Shown here one piece after another: positions 8,337-15,594 of a stretch of DNA of 64,000 nucleotides; the first letter of the stretch is position 1, and every line of letters begins with the position of its first letter. A program made the position numbers and the translations under genes. Under the pieces are notes generated by a model that worked only from the letters and a program-made list of their open reading frames with translations, ran no database searches and was not told the DNA's origin. Origin of the DNA: Actinomadura chibensis NBRC 106107 (lineage in GTDB: Bacteria; Actinomycetota; Actinomycetes; Streptosporangiales; Streptosporangiaceae); NCBI RefSeq assembly GCF_001552135.1, contig NZ_BCQP01000010.1, positions 62,001 to 126,000 on the forward strand, given 5' to 3'.

Positions 8337-9237
8337 CGCGGTCCACCCCCTCGACCGGCCCGGGCGTCCACGCGCCGCCGTCGCCCGGGGGCGGGACGAA
8401 GCGCCCGCCGTAGGCGGGCAGCGGGATGTCCGGGCCCCGGCGGGACAGCTGTTCCCACAGGCGGTTCAGCCCGTAGGCGCCGTGGCGGCGCACGCGCGTC
8501 ACCGCGTCGAGGTCGAGCACGTCGGTGATCACGACGTCGGACGAGCCCGTCTCGACGCGGACGGTGCCCTCGGGGTCCACGATCACGCTCCGTCCGACCC
8601 CGGCGGGGGCGCTGCCGTTGAGGTTGACCACGTAGAACTGGTTCGCGATCGCGTTGGCGCGGCTGAGCACGATCTCGGCCTCGCGGTCGACCGTCGAGGT
8701 CAGCGTCGGCTGGATGACCACCTCGGCCCCCATCCACGCCAGCTGGCGGCCGACCTCGGGGAACGCGCCGTCGTAGCAGATGGCGAGCCCGATCCGGGCG
8801 AGCCCGGGGATGTCGAAGCAGCTGAACGTCCGCCCCGGCCGGGAGAGCTCGACGGGCTGCCACGGGAAGATCTTCCGGTAGGCGGCCACCAGCTCGCCGC
8901 CGGGGCTGAACGCCAGCGCCGTGTTGTGGACGCCGCCCCCGTCCGCCCGCTCGTAGACCGTTCCAGGCACGAGCCAGAGGCCGGTCTCGCGCGCCAGCGA
9001 GCCGAGCCGCCGCGTCAACGGGCCCGGCACGTCCACGGCGGAGCCCAGCACCGCCTCCTCGCTCTCCTCCAGCAGCGGAGGAGGCGCCGACAGGTACTGC
9101 TCCGGCGCCACGACGAGCTGGACGCCCGGCCACGTCCTGCGAATCTGCCGGACGCGCGCCGCGAAGCGTTCGAGCGTCGCCGTCGGGTCGCCCGGTTCGG
9201 GAGCGGCTTGAAGTGCCGCCACGGAGAGCGGTCTCAT
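8311..9237 (-). CDS. Carbon-nitrogen hydrolase (nitrilase superfamily)
   Basis: 308 residues with the complete Glu-Lys-Cys triad: E46 in VVAPEQYL, K122 in YRKIFPW and C154 in LAICYDGAFPE. The superfamily hydrolyses amides, carbamoyl compounds or nitriles. As the first gene of the minus-strand siderophore operon, its promoter must lie in the 163 bases shared with the divergent TetR gene. The acid-rich tail (VEGVDRDGDG) is encoded across the overlap with the C45 gene. Its substrate is unknown; amide cleavage of a siderophore or a breakdown product is inferred from context. Confidence 0.93.
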   Translation of the reverse strand: MRPLSVAALQAAPEPGDPTATLERFAARVRQIRRTWPGVQLVVAPEQYLSAPPPLLEESEEAVLGSAVDVPGPLTRRLGSLARETGLWLVPGTVYERADGGGVHNTALAFSPGGELVAAYRKIFPWQPVELSRPGRTFSCFDIPGLARIGLAICYDGAFPEVGRQLAWMGAEVVIQPTLTSTVDREAEIVLSRANAIANQFYVVNLNGSAPAGVGRSVIVDPEGTVRVETGSSDVVITDVLDLDAVTRVRRHGAYGLNRLWEQLSRRGPDIPLPAYGGRFVPPPGDGGAWTPGPVEGVDRDGDGLARR

Positions 9238-9299
9238 CGGCCCCGACCTCTCGCCGGTATCAGGTCCTGCACGTGCCGCACCGCGGGCCCCCTCGTTCG

Positions 9300-9397
9300 G
9301 AGTTCTTTGAACGCATAAACAAACATGGCCGCGATCCCGGCGTCAAGATGCTGCTAGCTGGAAGTTTGCTAGGACCTGAGTTCTTTGCAACCATGTT
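9300..9397. promoter_or_regulatory. Divergent promoter region with paired repeats
   Basis: The 163-base gap between the nitrilase and TetR starts contains a 10-bp direct repeat GAGTTCTTTG at 9300-9309 and 9378-9387, and an inverted pair AACATGG (9322-9328) and CCATGTT (9391-9397). One member of each pair lies near each gene. The region is notably A+T-rich for this genome. TetR autoregulation through these repeats is inferred. Confidence 0.4.
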
Positions 9398-9400
9398 CAT

Positions 9401-10012
9401 ATGGGGCGACCGAAGAACCAACGTGCCCGCCGCCGGCAGATCGCCGACGCGGCGCGGCGCATCATGCTGACGCACGGCTCGGACGGGCTCCGGATACGCC
9501 AGATCGCGGGCGAGGCCGGCCTGTCGGCCGGCTCGATCCTGTACTACTTCCCCGACATGGACGATCTCGTGATCGCCGTCTACGAGCACGCGGTCGAGCG
9601 CTTCTCGACGCGCAGGCGGGAGGCGGCCGTGGGCATCACCGACCCCTCGGAGCGCCTCGCCGCCTTCATAGAGCGGGGCCTCGCCACCGGTCCCGACGAC
9701 GAGGAGGTGTACCTGCTCCACGTCGCGATCGGCGCCTTCGACCGCAACCCGGCGATCAAGATCCTCGATCGCGTGCTGTTCGACCGGCAGGTCGCCGTCT
9801 ACGAGGCGGTCCTGGAGGCCGGTGAGGCGTCCGGCGCGTTCACGCTGGCGGGCACGAGCCAGGAGGTGGCCCGGACGCTGGTCGCGCTGGAGGACTCCCT
9901 CAACTCCCACATCGTCACCGGCAACCCGGCGATCACCCGCGACGTCGCGCTGGGCCTCGTCACCGGATACGCCCGGCTGGCCACCGGCGTGTCACTGCGC
10001 TCGGTGACGTGA
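9401..10012 (+). CDS. TetR-family transcriptional regulator of the siderophore operon
   Basis: 203 residues. A TetR HTH lies at about residues 12-58 (IADAARRIMLTHGSDGLRIR, IAGEAGLSAGSILYYFPDMD) and is followed by a helical ligand-binding domain. It is divergent from the siderophore/amidase operon and is its probable repressor. The ATG at 9401 has no Shine-Dalgarno-like sequence upstream, so the mRNA may be leaderless. A small membrane-protein gene follows four bases after the stop. Confidence 0.93.
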   Translation: MGRPKNQRARRRQIADAARRIMLTHGSDGLRIRQIAGEAGLSAGSILYYFPDMDDLVIAVYEHAVERFSTRRREAAVGITDPSERLAAFIERGLATGPDDEEVYLLHVAIGAFDRNPAIKILDRVLFDRQVAVYEAVLEAGEASGAFTLAGTSQEVARTLVALEDSLNSHIVTGNPAITRDVALGLVTGYARLATGVSLRSVT

Positions 10013-10016
10013 CGCC

Positions 10017-10394
10017 ATGGCGCTTCTCGTGACGTTCGGGATCCTGCAGCTGACCGCCGGAGTCCTCAGCGGCTGGCTCATGGTCGCCCAGGGCGACGCC
10101 GTGTGGACGCGGCGGTTGCGGATCCGCGCGGCCGCGCGGATCCGCCAGGGCCATATCGACCTTCTGATGATGGGCACGCTGCTCGTCGCGATCGGCGTCG
10201 CGGTCCCCGGTCCCCAGCCCGTGGCGGAGGCGGCGATCGCCTGCGCCTCGTGGGTGGGCCCCCTGCTGTTCTTCCCGCTCGCCTGGAAGCCCGAGCTGGG
10301 CAGGCGGCGGTGGTACGGCGTCCTCGACAGGCTGGGCTTCGTCGCCCTCACCATCGGGTTCCTGCTGCTCGCCGCCGACGTCCTCACCCGGTAA
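10017..10394 (+). CDS. Small four-helix membrane protein, function unknown
   Basis: 125 residues, nearly all hydrophobic, with helices at about residues 5-24, 50-66, 72-92 and 102-122. The cytosolic-looking link RRLRIRAAARIRQGHID precedes helix 2. The layout and the GHID motif vaguely recall hydroxylaminobenzene-mutase-like proteins, but I would not assign that function. The ATG lies four bases after the TetR stop, so the two genes form an operon. Confidence 0.75.
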   Translation: MALLVTFGILQLTAGVLSGWLMVAQGDAVWTRRLRIRAAARIRQGHIDLLMMGTLLVAIGVAVPGPQPVAEAAIACASWVGPLLFFPLAWKPELGRRRWYGVLDRLGFVALTIGFLLLAADVLTR

Positions 10395-10413
10395 GCGGAT
10401 GCGCCGCTACCGG
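10388..10413. terminator. Hairpin between convergent genes
   Basis: CCGGTAAGCGG pairs with CCGCTACCGG apart from one bulged A. The hairpin spans the end of the membrane-protein gene and the gap before the convergent oxidoreductase gene. There is no U-tract. Confidence 0.5.
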
Positions 10414-10447
10414 ACCCCTGGTAGACGCCCGTGTCGTCTTGGTGCGT

Positions 10448-11365
10448 TCAGGGGTGGAGGACGATCTTGCCGTGGGCGTGGCGCCGTTCCAGCTCGCGGA
10501 ACGCGTCCCGGACCTGCTCCAGGGGGTAGACGCGATGGATCGGCACGTGCAGGTCTCCGCGGGCGGCGAGCCGGGCCAGTTCGCCGAGCACGACCGCGCA
10601 CGCCGCCGCGCCTTCCCCGTCCGTCCGCGCACCGACCCTGGCGGCGGCCCCCCAGTCGCTGATGGTGTTGATCCGCTTCGGCGGCACGCCCAGCTCGACG
10701 GCCAGATCCACGTAGCCGTCGCCGAAGGTGTCGATGAACGCGTCGACCGTCCCGCCGGAGGCCTCCCGGATCCGCTCGGCCACGCCGTCCCCGTACTCGA
10801 CCGGGACGACGCCGCGCTCCTCCAGCCAGGCGTGGTTCCGCCTGCTCGCCAAGCCGATCACCGTGGCGCCGCGGCGCCGCGCGAGCTGCACGGCGAGGGA
10901 GCCGACACCGCCCGCCGCGCCGGACACCACGACCGTGTCGCCCGGTCCCGGGTCGACCGCGAACACGGTGGCGTAGGCGGTCGTCCCGGCCACGTACAGC
11001 GACCCGGCCACGTCCCAGGACAGCCCGTCCGGCCGCGGGGTCAGGTTCACGTCGTCGACCACGACGAACTCGGCGTGGCTCGCCCGGCGGTGGGTGAAGC
11101 CGAGGACCTCGTCGCCCACCGCGAGGCCGCGCACGTGCGGCCCGGTCCGCGCCACGACACCGGCGAGATCGCTGCCCTGCCCGGACGGGAACGTCGCCGG
11201 CCACCGCTCGTGCAGCGCGCCGGTGCGGATATGGGCCTCGCCGGGCTGGATACCGGCCGCGCGGACCTCGACCAGCACCTGCCCGGGACCGGGCTCCGGA
11301 CGCTCGACCTCCTCCACCCGCAGCACGTCGATCCCGCCGTACTCGCCGAACCGCACAGCCTTCAT
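10448..11365 (-). CDS. Zinc-independent quinone oxidoreductase-like NADP(H) oxidoreductase (MDR superfamily)
   Basis: 305 residues. The GroES-like N-half (MKAVRFGEYGGIDVL, then PGPGQVLVEVRAAGI) is followed by a Rossmann half with VVVSGAAGGVGSLAVQLA and LASRRNHAWL. No zinc-binding Cys/His set is present, as in QOR-type enzymes. These reduce quinones or enones with NADPH. The ATG at 11363-11365 has GGAGG about 11 bases upstream; the open frame extends further, but its extra residues are Arg-rich and lie upstream of this site. Inverted repeats in its promoter suggest repression, but no regulator lies next to it. Confidence 0.94.
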   Translation of the reverse strand: MKAVRFGEYGGIDVLRVEEVERPEPGPGQVLVEVRAAGIQPGEAHIRTGALHERWPATFPSGQGSDLAGVVARTGPHVRGLAVGDEVLGFTHRRASHAEFVVVDDVNLTPRPDGLSWDVAGSLYVAGTTAYATVFAVDPGPGDTVVVSGAAGGVGSLAVQLARRRGATVIGLASRRNHAWLEERGVVPVEYGDGVAERIREASGGTVDAFIDTFGDGYVDLAVELGVPPKRINTISDWGAAARVGARTDGEGAAACAVVLGELARLAARGDLHVPIHRVYPLEQVRDAFRELERRHAHGKIVLHP

Positions 11366-11428
11366 CGTGATCACCCCTCCTCGTCGCCGGACACCGGCTC
11401 GACGGCCGCGCTTCGGAGACCGCACCTT

Positions 11429-11468
11429 GACCATGCCCCCGTTTCCGATGGTCAGGAACGGAGCGTTC
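11429..11468. promoter_or_regulatory. Two inverted repeats upstream of the oxidoreductase gene
   Basis: GACCAT (11429-11434) pairs with ATGGTC (11448-11453), and GAACG-GAG-CGTTC (11456-11468) is a perfect short palindrome. They lie 64-103 bases upstream of the oxidoreductase start, where a TetR-type operator would be expected. No cognate regulator is adjacent. Confidence 0.4.
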
Positions 11469-11587
11469 TCCCTAGGATCGGCAGTCCGAGTGTGCGTCCG
11501 AGGAACCCCGGTGACGAACGCATGCTCCGCGACCGGTCCAATTCATTGCCGCCGGAGTAGGCGCTGCGTGCCCATTGTCCGGACGGC

Positions 11588-12208
11588 TCAGCCGAGTTCT
11601 TTGTAGAGGAGCTGGGTCAATCCGTCGGGATTGGTGATGATCTGGCTTTTTGTCACTGTGCCCGCGTCCCATGCCTGCATGGCTTCCAGGCGGATGGTGG
11701 TGGGCCCGTCGACGTCGATGAAGGCGCGGCCGCTGGCGGTGGTGCCGTAATCGCGGCTGACGGCGGGTGAGTGGTCGGCGCTGGTGACGACCAGGAGATT
11801 GCTTTCCTTGACCGGGACTCCGGCGGTGACGTTGAACACCCGGGAGATGATCCAGGCGCGAGTGGAACGGTTCCGCGCGGTGCCGAACTGGCCGCGGACT
11901 TGTTGGGTCACCTCGTACGTCCCTCGTTTTCTCAGAGTGACGGTGGTGTGGGAGACAGGAGTCCATTGGCGGGTGGTGGTCGTCAGCGCGGTCGTGTGGC
12001 CGATCGCCCTGCCGTGGTCCGGCGCGGCGGCGGTCTTCTCGGACGCGGCCTGCCTGCTGTCGGTGGCGGGGCCGATCAGCGAGGCCAGCGGCGCGGTGAT
12101 GACGGGCATGAGGGCCAGTCCGCACAGGATGGCCACCGTTTCCAGTGCCGATCTGTCGCCGTAGGCAAGTCGGCCGCCGGGAGCGGCGTGGCTGTCGTGG
12201 ACGGTCAT
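11588..12208 (-). CDS. Unknown protein with one N-terminal membrane anchor
   Basis: 206 residues from the ATG at 12206-12208 (MTVHDSHAAPGG). A hydrophobic segment at about residues 22-48 (ALETVAILCGLALMPVITAP) is followed by an extracellular-looking, Thr/Ser-rich domain with TYEVTQQVRGQFGTARN and DGPTTIRLEAMQAWDAGTVT. I do not recognise the family. Base composition is lower in G+C than in the flanking genes, a possible sign of transfer. The frame is open to 12301, so the start is uncertain. A site of three heptamer repeats lies upstream. Confidence 0.6.
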   Translation of the reverse strand: MTVHDSHAAPGGRLAYGDRSALETVAILCGLALMPVITAPLASLIGPATDSRQAASEKTAAAPDHGRAIGHTTALTTTTRQWTPVSHTTVTLRKRGTYEVTQQVRGQFGTARNRSTRAWIISRVFNVTAGVPVKESNLLVVTSADHSPAVSRDYGTTASGRAFIDVDGPTTIRLEAMQAWDAGTVTKSQIITNPDGLTQLLYKELG

Positions 12209-12284
12209 CGCGCCGTCAGTCCGCGGCCGGGTACATGGGTGGGAGCTGCTGGGGCCTTTCCATGCGAGAAGCTTGGCGGGCGCC

Positions 12285-12313
12285 GTCCATGTCCCGTCCA
12301 TGCCCGGTCCATG
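12285..12313. promoter_or_regulatory. Three heptamer direct repeats with 11-bp period (SARP-type site)
   Basis: GTCCATG occurs at 12285-12291, 12296-12302 and 12307-12313, each separated by exactly 4 bp. Heptamers with an 11-bp period are the known binding pattern of SARP activators, and an AfsR-like SARP gene starts at 12527. The target could be that gene or the divergent unknown gene; I see no convincing -10 hexamer in either direction. The rest of the 318-base gap (12209-12526) is unusually A+T-rich from about 12360 to 12470 and holds no convincing gene. Confidence 0.5.
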
Positions 12314-12526
12314 GCAGTTAGGGGGCAGGACGACTAATGGCTCGGCGCGGCATCTGCGAAGACGTCAGAAAGGATGGACGATATTATGCAACGAAATGAG
12401 CTCTCCAAAAGAAAGGTTCTTCGCATTCATTCGACTGCCGTGAAACACGCAGTATTGTGTTCGAGGTCAGTGTGGAGTTGGGCGGCGATCGACCTTGCCT
12501 GCCACGATGCCGAGGGTTGATGTCGT

Positions 12527-15337
12527 ATGGCTGGAGAATTCAGGATCCTGGGCCCGCTGGAGATCTGGACCGGCGGGGAGCCGCTGCGCCTGAGCGGTGC
12601 CGGGCAGCGGAAGGTGCTGGCCGCATTGTTACTGTCAGCAGGTCATGTGGTGCCGCTGAGCCATTTGGTGGATGTGGTCTGGCCGGAGGAGCCGCCTCCC
12701 ACCGCGGAGAAACGCGTCCGCAATCTGGTGTCCGAGCTGCGAAGGCTGCTCGCCGACGGGGGCCTGGCGGGTCCGGTGGCGGCGGGCGCCGGGTACCGGC
12801 TGGACGTCGGGGAGGGCGAACTCGACGCCGCCGTGTTCGACGGACGGGTGAGGCGGGCCCGCCGGCATGCCGCCGACGGGCAGCCGGCGGAGGCCGTCGC
12901 CGAGTTCCGCGCGGCCCTGAGCCTGTGGCGGGGGCCGATGCTCGCGGGGCTGGACTGCCCGGCGCTTCAGCCGCAGGTGACCAGTTGGGAGGAGCGGCGC
13001 ACGGCGGCGCTGGAGGAGGACATCGAGCTGGAACTGGACCTCGGACGGCACCACGGCGTGATCAGCGAGCTGAGCGAGCAGGTGGCCGCGCACCCGCTCC
13101 GGGAACGGTTGGCCGGGCAGCTGATGCTGGCATTGCACCGGGCCGGTCGGCGGCCGGAGGCGCTGCGGGTCTTCCACGACACCCGCGAGACGCTGGCCGA
13201 GGAACTCGGCCTGGACCCCGGCGACCAGTTACAGCGACTGCACCAGCGGATCCTTGCCGACGACCCCGGCCTCGCGGCGTCGCCACCGGATCGGCGCGGG
13301 CGCGTCCACCAGCTGCCCCGCGACCTCGCCGACTTCACCGGCCGCGCCACCGAACTGAACCGGCTCGTCTCCGCCCTGCCTGCGGAGGGGGAACCGGCCA
13401 CCGCGGTGGTGATCAACTCCATCGACGGGATGGCGGGGATCGGCAAGACCGCCCTCGCGGTGCACGCCGCGCACCGGCTGGCCGACCGCTACCCCGACGC
13501 GCAGCTGTTCGTCGACCTGCGCGCGCACACCGCCGCGGACGAGCCCGGCACCGCGGCCGCCGCCTTGGAGACGCTCCTGCGGGCGATGGGCGTGCCGGGG
13601 GAGCGGATCCCCGACGAGCTGCATCAACGGGCCGGGCTGTGGCGGGACGAACTGTCCGGCCGCAAGGCCCTGATCGTCCTCGACAACGCCACCAGCGCCG
13701 AACAGGTGAGGCCGCTGCTGCCCGGCGACCCCGACAGCCTGGTGCTGATCACCAGCCGCCGCCGGCTCACCGATCTGGAGGCCGCCCGCACGCTGTCCCT
13801 GGAGGTCTTGCCGCCCGCCGACGCCGCCGCGCTGTTCACCCGGATCGCCGACGACGCGCGCGCCGTCACCGAACCGCAGGCCCTGGAGGAGGTGGTGAGG
13901 CTCTGCGGCCTGCTGCCGCTGGCGGTCCGGATCGCCGCCGCCCGGCTGCGCGCCCGCCCCACCTGGACCCTCGCCCACCTGGCCGAACGCCTGGGCGACC
14001 AGCGGCGGCGGCTGGGCGAGCTGGCCGCGGGCGACCGCAGCGTCGCCGCCGCGTTCGCCCTCTCCTACGAGCAGCTCACGCCCGTCCAGCAGCGGCTGTT
14101 CCGGCTGCTGAGCCTGCACCCGGGCCCCGATTTCGACGCTCACACCGCCGCCAGCGTCGCCGACATCCCGCTCCAGGAGGCCGACCGGCTCCTGGAGGAC
14201 CTGCTGGACGTGCACCTCCTGCAACAGCGCGCCGCTGGCCGGTACCGCTTCCACGACCTGCTGCACACCTACGCCGCCCACCTCGCCCGTGAAGAGGACA
14301 CCGAGACCGACCGCCGCGCCGTCCTCGACCGTCTTCTCGACCACTACCTCGCGTCCGCCCGGAACCTCTACCGGCTGCTGCGCAACGGCTGCAACCTCGC
14401 CGACGCGATGGCGGCCACCCGCTCGGCGGGGGTCGCGTTCGCCGACCCCGCCGAGGGACAGACCTGGGTGCTGAACGAACTCGACGGCATCCTCGGAGTC
14501 CTCCGCGGCGCCGCCGCCGACCCCGGCGCGCCGATCGCCGTCGCCGCGGACCTGCTGCTCGCCCTCGACCCCCTCGGCGACGTCGCGTTCCTGTGGCCGC
14601 GGCTCAACGGCCCCGCCGCCGAGATCGCCGACGCCGCGGAGGCGCGCGGCGAGTTCCCCGCCGAAGCCCGGGCCCGTTACATGCTCGGCGGCGGGCTCTG
14701 GCAGGTCGACAGGCTGGACGGGGGCGAGGCGCAGATCCGCCGCGGCATCCGCGCCGCCCACGACGGCGGCGACGAGGCGATCCTCGACCGGCTGCTCAAC
14801 GTGTCCGCCCTGCTCGCCTTCCACCGGCACGACCATGAGGAGGCGCTCGCGACCTTCCAGGAGAGCCTGGCGATCAGCAGGCGCTCCGGCGACTGGTGGT
14901 CGCAGCTGGAGGTGCTGAACAACGTCGCCGCCCTCTACATCATCGGGCTCGGGCGCCCCCTGGAGGCGCTGCCGTGGCTGGAGCGCGGGCTGGCGCTGGC
15001 GGACCGGGTCGGGGGACGGCCGTCCGCCTGGCAGTACCTGATGGTCAACCGCGGCCGGGCGAAGCGGGCGCTCGGCCGACTGGACGAGGCCGTCGAGGAC
15101 TTCCGCGCCGCGCTCACCGCCAGCCGCGCGCTCGCCTCCCCCTTCCAGGAGGCGATGGCCCTGCAGGAACTGATGGTGACGACGCGGCGGCTCGGACGCT
15201 TGGAGGAGGCCCTCGAACACGCCGAGGCGAGCCTCGCCATCTGGCGGCGACTCGGCCAGGAGGCCAGGCAGGCCGAGGTCGGGGCCGAACAGGAGACGAT
15301 CCATGCCGAGCTGAACGGGACGCGTCCATTGGCTTGA
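12527..15337 (+). CDS. AfsR/SARP-family transcriptional activator with NB-ARC and TPR domains
   Basis: 936 residues. An OmpR-type winged helix (about 1-95; FRILGPLEIWTGGEPLRLSG) is followed by a BTAD domain (about 100-245). The NB-ARC ATPase has its P-loop GMAGIGKTAL at 301-310, ALIVLDNATS as Walker B, and LPLAVRIAAARLR. TPR-like helical repeats run from about 690 to 915. AfsR-type proteins integrate signals and activate secondary-metabolite genes. It is the first gene of a plus-strand regulatory block followed by a two-component system, and heptamer repeats lie 214 bases upstream. Confidence 0.95.
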   Translation: MAGEFRILGPLEIWTGGEPLRLSGAGQRKVLAALLLSAGHVVPLSHLVDVVWPEEPPPTAEKRVRNLVSELRRLLADGGLAGPVAAGAGYRLDVGEGELDAAVFDGRVRRARRHAADGQPAEAVAEFRAALSLWRGPMLAGLDCPALQPQVTSWEERRTAALEEDIELELDLGRHHGVISELSEQVAAHPLRERLAGQLMLALHRAGRRPEALRVFHDTRETLAEELGLDPGDQLQRLHQRILADDPGLAASPPDRRGRVHQLPRDLADFTGRATELNRLVSALPAEGEPATAVVINSIDGMAGIGKTALAVHAAHRLADRYPDAQLFVDLRAHTAADEPGTAAAALETLLRAMGVPGERIPDELHQRAGLWRDELSGRKALIVLDNATSAEQVRPLLPGDPDSLVLITSRRRLTDLEAARTLSLEVLPPADAAALFTRIADDARAVTEPQALEEVVRLCGLLPLAVRIAAARLRARPTWTLAHLAERLGDQRRRLGELAAGDRSVAAAFALSYEQLTPVQQRLFRLLSLHPGPDFDAHTAASVADIPLQEADRLLEDLLDVHLLQQRAAGRYRFHDLLHTYAAHLAREEDTETDRRAVLDRLLDHYLASARNLYRLLRNGCNLADAMAATRSAGVAFADPAEGQTWVLNELDGILGVLRGAAADPGAPIAVAADLLLALDPLGDVAFLWPRLNGPAAEIADAAEARGEFPAEARARYMLGGGLWQVDRLDGGEAQIRRGIRAAHDGGDEAILDRLLNVSALLAFHRHDHEEALATFQESLAISRRSGDWWSQLEVLNNVAALYIIGLGRPLEALPWLERGLALADRVGGRPSAWQYLMVNRGRAKRALGRLDEAVEDFRAALTASRALASPFQEAMALQELMVTTRRLGRLEEALEHAEASLAIWRRLGQEARQAEVGAEQETIHAELNGTRPLA

Positions 15338-15594
15338 CCCAGGCGCGGACGCGGAAGGCCGCCGGGTCGGGGCAGGACGGGCGTCACCGGGCGGGCGCGA
15401 AACCTTCGTCGGGGAAGCGGCGGTGGCCACATGTGGCTGTTCGGTCCGTGCCGTTTCCGGTCGGGGCGGCGATGCCGGTCACCGATCCGGTCCGGTCGTC
15501 GTGCCCGTCCGCGGCCGCTGGTCAGCCGGGCGGCACCGGGACGGAGCGGAACCCGCGGACCAAGGCCGCCGGTCCGGGTGGACGACCGAAGGGC

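Noticed and set aside
1812..9237. Siderophore biosynthesis locus
   Set aside because: No NRPS, IucA/IucC-type synthetase, hydroxylase or decarboxylase gene is present. The FhuF-like protein has the 2Fe-2S cysteines of a reductase, so the locus is for uptake and processing.
12374..12520. 48-codon A+T-rich ORF before the AfsR-like gene
   Set aside because: Its AAGG is too close to the ATG to serve as a ribosome site, the sequence has no recognisable features, and the A+T-rich stretch is better explained as promoter DNA.
13229..15430. Open frame of about 730 codons on the minus strand within the AfsR-like gene
   Set aside because: Gln/Gly/Val-rich shadow of a well-supported SARP/NB-ARC/TPR protein.
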